Origin: Puniceicoccales bacterium
GTDB lineage: Bacteria; Verrucomicrobiota; Verrucomicrobiia; Opitutales; JAIRLM01
Length of the DNA: 38,827 nt
Direction of reading: 5' to 3'
Assembly (NCBI GenBank): GCA_031268795.1
Contig: JAIRWT010000009.1
Span: forward strand, 1-38,827
The notes under the pieces were generated by a model. The model saw only the letters and a list, made by a program, of their open reading frames with translations. It was not told the origin of the DNA and did no database searches. Within the stretch, counting starts at the first letter, position 1; every line of letters begins with the position of its first letter. This document shows positions 19,720 to 28,369 of the stretch, piece by piece. Both the position numbers and the translations under genes were made by a program.

Positions 19720-20619
19720 TCATAGTTGAGGTATCTTAGGTTCCAATCCGGCGATAAGAAAACGTCGAATAAGTGGAAGCATGGTATCAAATTCATCCTC
19801 AAGGGCATTGCGCCCGGATGCGGGAAATTCATGTGTGGCAAAATTATCAAGTTCCTCCTTCCATTGGCCCAGAAGGGTATGCTGAAACATTTTATCCCGC
19901 GTCCCCCAAAGGGCGAGAAACTTTTTATGGGTAAGAATTGGCATGCGCCCAACTATTTCTTCGAGCCACGAGCGATCCTCCTCATTCCAAGCGTAGGGCA
20001 AATTTTCAATGAAAATGCGCATTGGCACTCTGTCGTGGCGGTGGCGGTATGGCCACCGGTAACCTTTCCGGGAATAGCTGCCAATTGCCGTTGAAAATGC
20101 CGCACCAAGCACGGGCAGATTGAAACAATCGATGAGCAATTTTCCGAGTATGCCCGTGGTGTAGAAAGAATAGGAAAAAGGTGGAAAGAAATCCGGGAAG
20201 CAACTGCCGTTCAAGAGGACGATGCGATTTACCCGTTCTGGCCAGCGCTGGGCAATAACCATGCCCGGGACTGCGCCCCATCCGTGCAAAACAAGACTGA
20301 ATTTACCCACGTTCATTTTTTTTAGGAAATCAATGGCATTTTGGGAAATAGTTCGCAGGGAATATGGATACCCATCCGGCTTATCGGAGAAGCCAAAGCC
20401 AAGGTAGTCAAAAGCTAAGCAACGGAATTGGTTTCGCAGGGACAAAATAAGATTGCGGAAGAAAAACGACCAGAGGGGAATATCGTGCAAAAAGAGCGTT
20501 AGATTTTCCACTCCTTCGTCCACGTAATGGATTTGATGGCCATTTGGCAAAGTTGCGTAGTGGCTTGCGAATGGATAATAGGCCCGTACGGCTTCCGGTA
20601 GGGTGTCGCTCATTCGCAT
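19720..20619 (-). CDS. Alpha/beta-hydrolase, haloalkane-dehalogenase-like, catalytic residues substituted
   Basis: A 299-aa protein of the haloalkane dehalogenase/OleB branch of alpha/beta hydrolases: HQIHYVDEG, DYLGFGFSDKPDGYPYS, then the nucleophile-elbow segment and RWPERVNRIVLLN are all recognisable. The key residues differ. The elbow HDWG of the family reads HGWG here (nucleophile Asp to Gly), the oxyanion segment HGxP reads HDIP, and the catalytic His segment GHxxxED reads GRNALED. Only the acid in LALWGTRDK is kept. Residue loss at all these sites suggests a non-catalytic or re-purposed fold. The start MRMSDTLPEAV at 20619 (or the ATG at 20613) fits the family; the frame is open to a GTG at 20811, but that overlaps the upstream gene. 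Function unknown. Confidence 0.8.
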   Translation of the reverse strand: MRMSDTLPEAVRAYYPFASHYATLPNGHQIHYVDEGVENLTLFLHDIPLWSFFFRNLILSLRNQFRCLAFDYLGFGFSDKPDGYPYSLRTISQNAIDFLKKMNVGKFSLVLHGWGAVPGMVIAQRWPERVNRIVLLNGSCFPDFFPPFSYSFYTTGILGKLLIDCFNLPVLGAAFSTAIGSYSRKGYRWPYRHRHDRVPMRIFIENLPYAWNEEDRSWLEEIVGRMPILTHKKFLALWGTRDKMFQHTLLGQWKEELDNFATHEFPASGRNALEDEFDTMLPLIRRFLIAGLEPKIPQL

Positions 20620-20764
20620 GAAGGTAAAAATTGCCCCAGCTGAGTCAAATATGGAACACGACCCACAAAAATTTTCATCAATTTTGGCCGCACACCTGGT
20701 TCCGAACTCCATGCCTGCGGCGACATTCATAAATTCAAAGGCAAAAACACATCGAAATTGCAAT

Positions 20765-21673
20765 CTAACTACTGCGAAAAAGCGCACCCCACAAATTAAC
20801 GAAAAAACCACTTCCTTGCTTCCGCAATGCCGCTTCCGCCGCCAGATGCTTCTTTTCCATATCGTCAGCTATTTGCTGTAACTCTAAAGCATTAGTTGCT
20901 TTTAATTTTTGCATTTTTGCCGTTGCCTCAAGATACATTGTTCTTGCTTTTGCCGCCTCAGCGCGACATTTCTCAATTTGTTCAGCCGATACCGCTTCTT
21001 CCGGCGTTAAAATCATTTGCGTCAGTTGAAGCAACCTTCCAATTCGTCGTTGAATACTCTGCGGCAAAGCACTGGCCTTGCTAAGGCTGATCACAAGAAA
21101 GACAATCAACTGCCGTTTTGCAAGGGAGCCCATTCCAACAACCATTGTTGTAATCGCAGTGAGTGCCTCGTCGACAATTGTAGGGTCAATGTTTTCGAAT
21201 CCGGCCAATAATTCATGAAGCGCTCTACACCCCTCATCCGTTACAACTATCATGCCATCTCCCCGTGGCATTACATGCTCCGCAAATTTTTCAAATCTTT
21301 CCATAAGATGCCTCCATGGCGTATTGCATGGGACAAGTTGAAAAGTTGAATCAGTTTTTTTATCTGTTGCAGTTTTTAAACACACAGCAGGATAATTGTT
21401 GTTTCCACGAGGCATGGTATCATCGTCCGTTTGCACGGCAAATCTCTCGCTGCTAGGATTTTCAAGGCCGCAACCACTTTCCTGTTCTCGCTTTAAAACT
21501 GCTTCCACGGGCTGACTGTGAGAATTTGCATGCCCGAAAACTCGCAGAAATAATGGCACGAATAATCTCGCTACGGATCTTGCAAAAATTGCCGGTAAGC
21601 GTACTATTCTTGTTGCCACATTGCGAAACAAAATGACTACGTAGGATGAATTAGCTTTTGGAAAAATCGGCAT
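20765..21673 (-). CDS. Unrecognised protein with amphipathic N-terminus and C-terminal coiled coil
   Basis: I do not recognise this 302-aa protein (start ATG at 21673; an upstream GTG at 21709 adds 12 residues). The N-terminus has an Arg-rich amphipathic stretch (about 10-45). A polar low-complexity region follows, then a hydrophobic segment near residues 175-205 (MVVGMGSLAKRQLIVFLVIS). The last about 70 residues form an Ala-, Lys- and Glu-rich coiled coil. No catalytic motif is visible. It is divergent from dnaN; the 166-bp gap holds an 11-bp palindrome, CTTGAGTCAAG (21738-21748), that carries a TTGACT -35-like hexamer on its minus strand. It resembles the other orphan genes of this window in having no neighbour of related function. 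Confidence 0.65.
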   Translation of the reverse strand: MPIFPKANSSYVVILFRNVATRIVRLPAIFARSVARLFVPLFLRVFGHANSHSQPVEAVLKREQESGCGLENPSSERFAVQTDDDTMPRGNNNYPAVCLKTATDKKTDSTFQLVPCNTPWRHLMERFEKFAEHVMPRGDGMIVVTDEGCRALHELLAGFENIDPTIVDEALTAITTMVVGMGSLAKRQLIVFLVISLSKASALPQSIQRRIGRLLQLTQMILTPEEAVSAEQIEKCRAEAAKARTMYLEATAKMQKLKATNALELQQIADDMEKKHLAAEAALRKQGSGFFVNLWGALFRSS

Positions 21674-21839
21674 TCCATGACTATTTTCAGATGACAAGAT
21701 GCGCAACACAATACTGTTCCCAATATGTTTTTAATGCCTTGAGTCAAGAAATATTTGATTCCATTTAGCGGTTTGGCAAAGGTTATTGAGTTAAAAAAAC
21801 TTGTCCATACCGGGAAATAAAGACAAATTTTTGCAAAGG

Positions 21840-22958
21840 ATGAAAGTTTCGGTGGAATGTGGCGCATTAAATATTGGGCTGCAACAAGTCATGAATGTTT
21901 TGGTGCCGCGTCCGGTAATGCCAATTCTTGGCAATGTTCTCCTGGAGGCTGACGCGGACCAATTGACCATGACCACAACCAATTTGGATTGTAGCATACG
22001 TTGCTCCATCGGCGCCGAAATTACGAAATCGGGCAAAACTACGGTCAACGGACGCAAATTGGCATCCATCGTCAGGGCACTCCAATGCCAAGAAGTGGAT
22101 TTGGAAATGTTGCCGCAGGGGAAGCAGCTAAAGGTTGCCGGTGGCGGGTCCGTTTTCCGCGTGGTAGCTGCTGATGCCGCCGATTTTCCGCCAATGACAA
22201 ATTTCGATGCGGCCCAAACACTTGCCATGGAAGCTGCAGATTTGCGTCAAATGATTTCCCGCGTGGCATACGCCCAATCCAACGATGACCATCGGCAAAT
22301 TCTCAAAGGGATTTATTTCAACTTTTCCGGCGAGCGCATGACGCTCGTGGCCACGGATGGGCGACGATTGGCCACCGTGTGGAAAGAAATTCGTAGCCAG
22401 GAAGGACTTTTTATCATTCCCAGCTTGACCGTTGATGAGTTGGAAAAGCTCCTAGCCGATGGCACGGAAGTAAATCTTTCCTTTAATGCCCGACAAGTTG
22501 CATTCCATGTCACATATAAATCGGGTTCTGGCCCATCGTCCGCATACCTCATTTCAAAGGTCGTGGATGGTAACTATCCGAATTATAAGCAGGTAATTCC
22601 CGGCAGCACGGATTCCCGCGTGCGCATCAACCGGGAAGTTTTTCTTTCCGCCATACAGCGGGCGGCGTTGATTGCAAGCGATATCAATAAATCGGTTAAA
22701 TTAACATTCGGTGAAAATCTCTTGGAGATTTCCGCATCCAGCGTGGAATACGGTGATGCCCGGGAGCGGCTGGCCGTCGTTTATGGCGGTCAGCCGCCGG
22801 TGGAAATTGGATTTAATCCCGGCTATCTCGTGGAGCCTCTTCGCGCCCTAAAAGATGACGAAGTTATCTTTGAATTTCGCGACCATTTGAGCGCCGGGGT
22901 AATTCGAACGGATGGCGCTTTTCTATGCGTCATCATGCCCCTGCGGGCTGGCACCTAA
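21840..22958 (+). CDS. dnaN: DNA polymerase III subunit beta (sliding clamp)
   Basis: Ring-shaped processivity clamp that holds the replicative polymerase on DNA. From the ATG at 21840 (MKVSVECGALNIGLQQV) it is 372 aa, normal length, with three clamp domains; VPRPVMPILGNVLLEA marks domain 1, ILKGIYF with ATDGRRLA domain 2, and YPNYKQVIP domain 3. It ends MPLRAGT, where most clamps end MPMRL or similar, so the tail differs at the protein-binding pocket edge. A TTG at 21801 is the upstream alternative. dnaA and recF, common partners of dnaN near the origin, are not here, so the gene is not at a classical origin locus. Confidence 0.96.
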   Translation: MKVSVECGALNIGLQQVMNVLVPRPVMPILGNVLLEADADQLTMTTTNLDCSIRCSIGAEITKSGKTTVNGRKLASIVRALQCQEVDLEMLPQGKQLKVAGGGSVFRVVAADAADFPPMTNFDAAQTLAMEAADLRQMISRVAYAQSNDDHRQILKGIYFNFSGERMTLVATDGRRLATVWKEIRSQEGLFIIPSLTVDELEKLLADGTEVNLSFNARQVAFHVTYKSGSGPSSAYLISKVVDGNYPNYKQVIPGSTDSRVRINREVFLSAIQRAALIASDINKSVKLTFGENLLEISASSVEYGDARERLAVVYGGQPPVEIGFNPGYLVEPLRALKDDEVIFEFRDHLSAGVIRTDGAFLCVIMPLRAGT

Positions 22959-22968
22959 TACAAATCAA

Positions 22969-22980
22969 TGACATATGTCA
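22969..22980. other. Perfect 12-bp palindrome between convergent genes
   Basis: TGACATATGTCA lies 11 bp past the dnaN stop and 51 bp before the convergent stop at 23031. It lacks a T-run, so it is not a classical terminator. It could be a protein-binding site or chance. Confidence 0.4.
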
Positions 22981-23030
22981 ATTTGAGATTCAACACTTCC
23001 GCAAACCTATGTTTAGAAAAATTTCAGCCA

Positions 23031-24296
23031 TTAAATGCAGCGAGCCTGCTGGTCCTCTGTCATACCGCTAAGGCATCGAAGGAATGCTAAATAACCCTCA
23101 TTGGAGTAGGCGTATCTCGCCATCGCGCTGTGGATATTGTTTCCCGCATTGTCCCTATGCGATAAAATACTAACGCGATCGTTAACATTAAGTTTTGAAA
23201 TATAGGTTAAAAGATCCGATGCTTGCCATGCGTATCCGCTTTTGCATAGAGCTAACCCGAGTGTTGCCCCATCGTCCGCCCTGCACATAAGCGCCTGCAA
23301 TAAATCTTTGCCATTTCCATAGATATCAAGTAACCTATTTGTCAAATTTGGTAATCGGGATTTTTCGGCTAAAAGCATGGCAACCGTATACCCATTTCCG
23401 ATCGGTAGGCTTAACAATTCTTCTTGCTTGTCTTTATCGAGTTTGTCTATCTCATTAAAAAACACTGCTGTGATTTGTTCGCTTTCAAAGCAAATACAGC
23501 AGGCCTGTATGAAGTTAGAGCTTCGCATACATATTTCTTGTTCGCATTTTGGAATTAGGGGAATGCTGCATACAATTTGTGCCAAGTTGTCTCTGAGGGA
23601 GTCTCTATTTTGCCGCCCTCGGGGCCACTCCCTGATTGAATTTACTGCCTCTCGGGCTGACTTGCATGCTCCAGCGGAAAGACATGCCTTGGTCACATCG
23701 TCACTAACGAATCTGCGAAATTCGTAATAACATCTATCATTACTATCGTAATCAACGCAATAGTCGTGCGTTTGCAACTGATTTAGCGCATAAACAGTTT
23801 CGTCGCGCGTAAAAGGCTTCCGGGTAACGAAATCAACGAGCAAATTCAAAATATCGGAATCTTTTTTGTGCTGTTCGCCGGACCAACAATGGATGTCCCT
23901 CGTTGCTACGCAAGCAAATTTGTCGCTTTCCACAAATTGGGCAAATTCATCGGGATGTGTACGCTGACAAAATTTGCAAAGCGTACGTATGTTATCTTGG
24001 AGGCACGACGAGTCAAATATGGCTAATAGCGCCACAATGCCCAAACCCACAGAGCAAATCGCCGCAAAGCCCATGACAGGGCATAATGCCGGGCAGATTG
24101 CGCAAGAAAGCACATTGCCAATAAATACAAATTCACCAAGCCCGGCAGCCGCAACCACAAGGGAGCACGCCGTGTTGCGACACGGATGCGTTACCGTTGG
24201 AAGCTTATCGAGAGTAAAATTTGGCGACTTTGAAGGCGGCAAGGTTCCAACGTGCGCTTGCGTACGCGAAATTGATTCCATATTATATTTTGACAT
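23031..24296 (-). CDS. Unrecognised protein: bilobed hydrophobic domain plus ankyrin-like repeats
   Basis: A 421-aa protein from the ATG at 24296 (MSKYNMES); a TTG at 24371 would add 25 residues. After a polar lead, two hydrophobic lobes (about residues 43-66 and 70-95) are separated by a short Cys/Pro turn, the topology of Inc-type membrane proteins. A Cys-rich linker follows (CKFCQRTH). The C-terminal third contains degenerate ankyrin-like units, such as IGNGYTVAMLLAEKS, DDGATLGLALCKSGY and RDNAGNNIHSAMARYA, spaced by about 35-40 residues. Ankyrin proteins with membrane anchors are common among effectors of intracellular bacteria. The ankyrin call is moderate, because the repeats are few and imperfect. 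It is convergent with dnaN. Confidence 0.7.
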   Translation of the reverse strand: MSKYNMESISRTQAHVGTLPPSKSPNFTLDKLPTVTHPCRNTACSLVVAAAGLGEFVFIGNVLSCAICPALCPVMGFAAICSVGLGIVALLAIFDSSCLQDNIRTLCKFCQRTHPDEFAQFVESDKFACVATRDIHCWSGEQHKKDSDILNLLVDFVTRKPFTRDETVYALNQLQTHDYCVDYDSNDRCYYEFRRFVSDDVTKACLSAGACKSAREAVNSIREWPRGRQNRDSLRDNLAQIVCSIPLIPKCEQEICMRSSNFIQACCICFESEQITAVFFNEIDKLDKDKQEELLSLPIGNGYTVAMLLAEKSRLPNLTNRLLDIYGNGKDLLQALMCRADDGATLGLALCKSGYAWQASDLLTYISKLNVNDRVSILSHRDNAGNNIHSAMARYAYSNEGYLAFLRCLSGMTEDQQARCI

Positions 24297-24345
24297 TAAT
24301 CCAACAGTTCTGCAATCGAAAATTTCCGCCGACAAGCGGGAAAAA

Positions 24346-24573
24346 TCATTTTTGACAATTTTTGAATACAATTTTCCGCATAGTATTCACTGCGGCTACG
24401 CCCTGTATGATATGCATCAAAAGCAGCCATATAATCAGAAAGTTTTTGTCAGTGCTCATTGCGCCGATATAAAGCAGCCAAATTATGGAGCCGTCCAATT
24501 GCTCCGCGGCCCAACCCATTGGCGACGCATGTGGATGCGGCCACGCCGAAAGAGCCCAATAACGCGGAAACAT
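24346..24573 (-). CDS. Possible small membrane protein
   Basis: A 75-aa frame from the ATG at 24573 (MFPRYWALSAW) ends 49 bp before the start of the ankyrin-like gene on the same strand. It has two hydrophobic helices (GSIIWLLYIGAMS and FLIIWLLLMHIIQGVAAV) joined by a charged turn, then a basic tail. The codon choices resemble the neighbouring genes, but no Shine-Dalgarno sequence or family is recognised. An upstream TTG (24651) is also possible. It may form a two-gene unit with the downstream gene. Confidence 0.4.
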   Translation of the reverse strand: MFPRYWALSAWPHPHASPMGWAAEQLDGSIIWLLYIGAMSTDKNFLIIWLLLMHIIQGVAAVNTMRKIVFKNCQK

Positions 24574-24679
24574 GCGATGAACGAAAGTGTTGCGGAGGTT
24601 TTTTATAAAATCGTTGACATGCGCAACTTTCCGTGAGTGTATAATTGCCAATGTTTAAATTCCAAAACTAATGGAGTTG

Positions 24680-24708
24680 TTGACAACGATGATACTTAAT
24701 TTTCTAAT
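24680..24708 (+). promoter_or_regulatory. Promoter of aspS
   Basis: TTGACA (24680-24685), a 17-bp spacer and TCTAAT (24703-24708) form a near-consensus sigma-70 promoter 45 bp before the aspS ATG. A second TTGACA (24614-24619) with TATAAT (24640-24645) lies upstream, but its 20-bp spacer is too long. The stretch 24574-24753 otherwise holds no gene I can support. Confidence 0.6.
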
Positions 24709-24753
24709 CCGCAACTTTGTCCATAGAAGATCCTTTCGTGGTTTGGTTATGTT

Positions 24754-26526
24754 ATGCATATGAAACGTACACACCGTTGCGGAGAATTAACGACCCAAAA
24801 TGCACTGTCGCGGGTTGACCTTGTGGGATGGATTCATGCCAAGAGAGACCATGGCGGATTATTGTTCATTGATTTACGTGATCGGACGGGATTAATTCAG
24901 CTGGTTATCAACCCGCAGCAATTCGCAAATTTGGTGAATCTTCATACGGAGTCGGTCATTGAGGTGCAAGGAGAGGTAGTTCTCCGTTCCGCCGAAACGG
25001 TGAATGAACACCTGCCAACGGGACAGGTTGAAGTATCCGTGGAATGGATCCGCATCCACAATGCAAGTGACGTGCTTCCATTTTCCCTGGATGAATCTCG
25101 GGCGGAAAATGTCTCCGAGGAAATGCGCTTAACATATCGCTACTTGGACTTGCGTCGGCCCAGCAATTACCAAAGGCTTTTACGGAGGCATAAAATTGCA
25201 GCTGCTGCGCGTAATTATTTAAATAGCAATGACTTTCTCGAAGTAGAGTTACCAGTCTTATTCAAAACGACGCCCGAGGGGGCCCGCGAATTTTTGGTAC
25301 CAAGCCGTATCAATCCGCAGCAATTTTATGCGCTGGCCCAATCTCCTCAGCAATATAAGCAAATGCTTATGGTAGCAGGCGTGGAGCGATACTATTCAAT
25401 TGCCAGGTGCTTCCGGGATGAGGATTTGCGCGCCGATCGACAACCGGAATTTACACAAATTGATCTGGAGATGTCTTTCGTCGAAGCGGACGATATCCTC
25501 AACCTGGTCGAAGGAATGCTACAGCGCATTTGGGAGGACGTGCTCCAGCAAGATTTGCAACTTCCGTTGAAGCGCATGCCATTTCGTGAAGCCATGGATC
25601 GATTCGGTTCCGATAAGCCGGATACTCGTTTTGCCATTGAAATCCAGGATGTCACCGGCATTTTTTCCCGATCAGCGTTTAAAGTCTTTGCCGATGTGAT
25701 TATGGCCGGAGGAGTAATTAAGGCCATCAACGGCAAAGGATTGGCAGATTTGACCCAGGGTGAACTAAAGTCCCTCGAGGACAGCGCCAAAGCCATGGGT
25801 GCTAAAGGTTTGGCGTTTATTCGGGTGGAAGAATCCGGATGGAAATCTCCCGTCTCAAAATTTTTCAGCGAGGAGGAAAAAGCGGAGCTTGCGAAAACAT
25901 TAACGATGGAACCGGGTGATGTGATATTTTTTGCCGCTGAAAAATGGGATCGGGCATGTACCATTTTGGGGCGCATTCGGACGGATTGTGCTAATTTGCT
26001 GCAGCGGAGGGGGCGAATGTCCATCGACGGGAATCGCTTTGATTTGCTTTGGATTGTTGATTTTCCGCTACTGACCTATGATGGCGAGGCTGGGCATTAT
26101 GTGGCCACACATCACCCATTTACGGCACCAGTTCCGGATGACATCAATCTTTTGGATGGCAATCCGCACACCGTTCGCGGGCAACATTATGATTTGGTAA
26201 TGAACGGAGTAGAATTGGGCGGGGGGAGCATCCGTATTCACAATTGCGATTTGCAGCGAAGGATATTCCACGATATTTTACAAATTCCCGAGGAGGTCGT
26301 TGAGGATCGATTTGGTTACATGTTGCGCGCGTTCCGCTTTGGCGCACCTCCCCACGGAGGTATTGCTCTTGGGCTGGACCGACTTGCGGCCATGCTTTCC
26401 GGAACAACTTCCATCCGTGATGTGATTGCATTTCCTAAAACCCAGCGCGGGCAAGATCTCATGTGTCAATCTCCGTCGCCAGCATCACAGAAGCAGCTGC
26501 GCGAGCTACATATCGAGTTCAAATAA
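24754..26526 (+). CDS. aspS: Aspartate--tRNA ligase
   Basis: Class II synthetase, 590 aa, the bacterial length that includes the GAD insertion domain. The N-terminal OB-fold anticodon-binding domain begins THRCGELT and contains GWIHAKRDHGGLLFIDLRD. Motif 2 is in CFRDEDLRADRQPEFTQIDL, motif 3 in GGIALGLDRLAAMLSG, and the sequence closes with the usual SIRDVIAFPK segment. Starts at ATG 24754 and ATG 24760 are both possible and neither has a visible Shine-Dalgarno sequence. Whether the enzyme also charges tRNA-Asn cannot be decided without knowing if asnS or gatCAB exists. A near-consensus promoter lies directly upstream. Confidence 0.97.
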   Translation: MHMKRTHRCGELTTQNALSRVDLVGWIHAKRDHGGLLFIDLRDRTGLIQLVINPQQFANLVNLHTESVIEVQGEVVLRSAETVNEHLPTGQVEVSVEWIRIHNASDVLPFSLDESRAENVSEEMRLTYRYLDLRRPSNYQRLLRRHKIAAAARNYLNSNDFLEVELPVLFKTTPEGAREFLVPSRINPQQFYALAQSPQQYKQMLMVAGVERYYSIARCFRDEDLRADRQPEFTQIDLEMSFVEADDILNLVEGMLQRIWEDVLQQDLQLPLKRMPFREAMDRFGSDKPDTRFAIEIQDVTGIFSRSAFKVFADVIMAGGVIKAINGKGLADLTQGELKSLEDSAKAMGAKGLAFIRVEESGWKSPVSKFFSEEEKAELAKTLTMEPGDVIFFAAEKWDRACTILGRIRTDCANLLQRRGRMSIDGNRFDLLWIVDFPLLTYDGEAGHYVATHHPFTAPVPDDINLLDGNPHTVRGQHYDLVMNGVELGGGSIRIHNCDLQRRIFHDILQIPEEVVEDRFGYMLRAFRFGAPPHGGIALGLDRLAAMLSGTTSIRDVIAFPKTQRGQDLMCQSPSPASQKQLRELHIEFK

Positions 26527-26585
26527 GTCGAATTTTTAATAACAAAATTTTTGCAGTTTTTGGCTGTTGGTTGGACGCATTTTTC

Positions 26586-28241
26586 CTATTCTTCCAAAAC
26601 TCCAAATGTTTCCCTTCGGGCAATTCTTTCAAAGGAACTACTTGGCAGGAATAATTCGACGATATCTTCTCTGGAATTCGGCAATTTCGTGCCGGAAGTT
26701 TCACAAGTTTTCCGGAAGGCTTTGCGGAAATCACGCACGATTCTCGTATCATCCTTGTCAGCCCTCTGGGCGCTGATGCGCAAAGGACATTGCTCTTCGA
26801 GGTAAAACCGCACACAAGCTGCACGCAGAAGTTCTTCATCGGAAAGAAAAATTTTGCTGAAATTTTTAGACTCAAGCAGTTGCATCCACTGCACAAAATT
26901 TTTGGATGTGGCACTGTCCATTCGGGGTGGACAGCAGAGAATTTCGGGAACACCTGGTTTAGATTTAGAGTCGGTTTGAATCATCTTGAAGTATAATTTT
27001 CTTAACTCCGCGAGGAGCAGCTCCTGTCCGTCGGAACGGCTTACTTGGAACAGGACACGCATAAAATCCGCGAATGTAATATCCATTTCCGGACGCCCTT
27101 CCTTCGAAAATTGCGTCAACCATGATTTAGCGGTTCGAATGGCTTGATCCGGCGATGGAAGTGGCTTTCCGGAAGCTACCCATGGTTTAAATAAAATTAC
27201 ACTTTTCGCAATACCGTAGAGACGCGCGAAATCTGGTATTAGCCCATAGTTCCGCCCGTCCAAAAAAAAATTTTCGTATTGTTCACTCGAACAAATATGT
27301 GTGTTGCCATAAATAATTTCCACGGTCTGATCATTGATCAGATCTTCAAATCTAGTGCTCCAATCTATTTCAGTTTCGGATTTGCGATCATAATAGACTC
27401 CAACATATTGGCGAAACGTTGATTTTCCGTCACAAAACATGCTCACTGCAAGCGGATTATCTTTCAAATTATTAGCAACAAACCATTCACAAGTATTCCT
27501 ATATATGGTACCTTGCCGCGAAAGCTCTCCATCGGAAGCAAAATATTCCGCCAACAGGGCGGCTTTCTGTTCCCACGAAAGCTTTCCTTCGAAATCGGAG
27601 ATTTCGCTATTCGTCATGTCCGGATGCTCTTTTTTTATAATTTCTTCTATGGTATCAATTGGTGTAAATATGCTCAAATCGCGTATTTGACCACTATTCT
27701 CAAGTGTATTAAATCTACTCAATAATTCCCCTCCAACCATCTTACAAGCATCAGTAAGTTTTTGCATTCCGCCCGGATGCAAGCCAACCGCATGCGAAGG
27801 CGTACATTTTTCAAGAGCAACTATGATTTCTTCGACATGTTTGCAAAAAGTATTTCTTGTGAGTGCAAGTACGCAAGGCTCCCGGAGCGACTCCGCTGAA
27901 GGCGGCGTGATATGTGGTAGTGGAAGAACTGGACGAAGATCTTCTGGTTCCTTCTTCGGCAAAGCTACCCCAGGTAAATATGGAGCGACACTACTACTTG
28001 GAAAGAGAAAGTTCCTGGTTTCAGTGGAATAAAGAAAAAAAGACAACCCAAGTGTAACAAGGGCAAAAATCCACAGCACACAAAATTTAATTACATTCCA
28101 AAATGACCAATTTGGCTGCGTGGATTTTGTTTTTGCGGAGGCAAGAGCTCCGGACGCAGTGACCGTATCTGGTTCGGCCGCTAATACTTCACCGCCTGCG
28201 CTGATGGGCTGATGGGCTGATGGGCTGATGGGCTGATACAT
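26586..28241 (-). CDS. Unrecognised single-pass membrane protein with 8-bp repeat at its start
   Basis: I do not recognise this 551-aa protein. Codons 2-14 are built from an 8-bp tandem repeat (28201-28237) and read YQPISPSAHQPIS. One transmembrane helix follows (about 50-71, VIKFCVLWIFALVTLGLSFF), then a proline-rich linker (about 85-115) and a long, mostly helical, soluble region of about 430 residues with a cluster of cysteines. The next in-frame Met is near residue 155, past the membrane anchor, so a change in repeat number would remove the product. The ATG at 28241 is preceded by GAAAGATC and a TATAAT at 28267-28272. It is convergent with aspS. Function unknown. Confidence 0.75.
   Translation of the reverse strand: MYQPISPSAHQPISAGGEVLAAEPDTVTASGALASAKTKSTQPNWSFWNVIKFCVLWIFALVTLGLSFFLYSTETRNFLFPSSSVAPYLPGVALPKKEPEDLRPVLPLPHITPPSAESLREPCVLALTRNTFCKHVEEIIVALEKCTPSHAVGLHPGGMQKLTDACKMVGGELLSRFNTLENSGQIRDLSIFTPIDTIEEIIKKEHPDMTNSEISDFEGKLSWEQKAALLAEYFASDGELSRQGTIYRNTCEWFVANNLKDNPLAVSMFCDGKSTFRQYVGVYYDRKSETEIDWSTRFEDLINDQTVEIIYGNTHICSSEQYENFFLDGRNYGLIPDFARLYGIAKSVILFKPWVASGKPLPSPDQAIRTAKSWLTQFSKEGRPEMDITFADFMRVLFQVSRSDGQELLLAELRKLYFKMIQTDSKSKPGVPEILCCPPRMDSATSKNFVQWMQLLESKNFSKIFLSDEELLRAACVRFYLEEQCPLRISAQRADKDDTRIVRDFRKAFRKTCETSGTKLPNSREDIVELFLPSSSFERIARRETFGVLEE
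28201..28237 (-). repeat. 8-bp tandem repeat, 4.6 copies, inside the start of a gene
   Basis: Plus-strand unit CTGATGGG, four perfect copies (28201-28232) and a partial fifth. On the coding (minus) strand it reads CAGCCCAT from the second codon on. The unit is not a multiple of three, and the sense reading is open in all three frames (24-nt period, QPISPSAH), while the other strand hits TGA. Confidence 0.95.
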
Positions 28242-28266
28242 TATGATCTTTCACTCATCAAAGTGC

Positions 28267-28272
28267 ATTATA
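28267..28272 (-). promoter_or_regulatory. Candidate -10 box of the repeat-bearing membrane gene
   Basis: A perfect TATAAT on the minus strand ends 25 bp before the ATG at 28241. No good -35 sits at 16-18 bp; a TTGACT is present but only 11 bp away. A short leader would result. Confidence 0.3.
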
Positions 28273-28369
28273 ATTCATTCGAAAGTCAAGATTCTTTACG
28301 CGGAATTTGCGTGAGAACTTCCTAGGCATTCAGTGGATCATTACAAATCTTGGCACCAAAAGAAGTGGA

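Noticed and set aside
21840..22958. Replication origin near dnaN
   Set aside because: No dnaA, recF or cluster of DnaA boxes was recognised around the gene.
24614..24645. TTGACA...TATAAT pair upstream of aspS as the main promoter
   Set aside because: The spacer is 20 bp, too long for sigma-70; the pair at 24680-24708 with 17 bp is better placed.
25392..26024. 210-codon minus-strand ORF inside aspS
   Set aside because: A Ser/Arg-rich shadow frame opposite conserved class II synthetase motifs.
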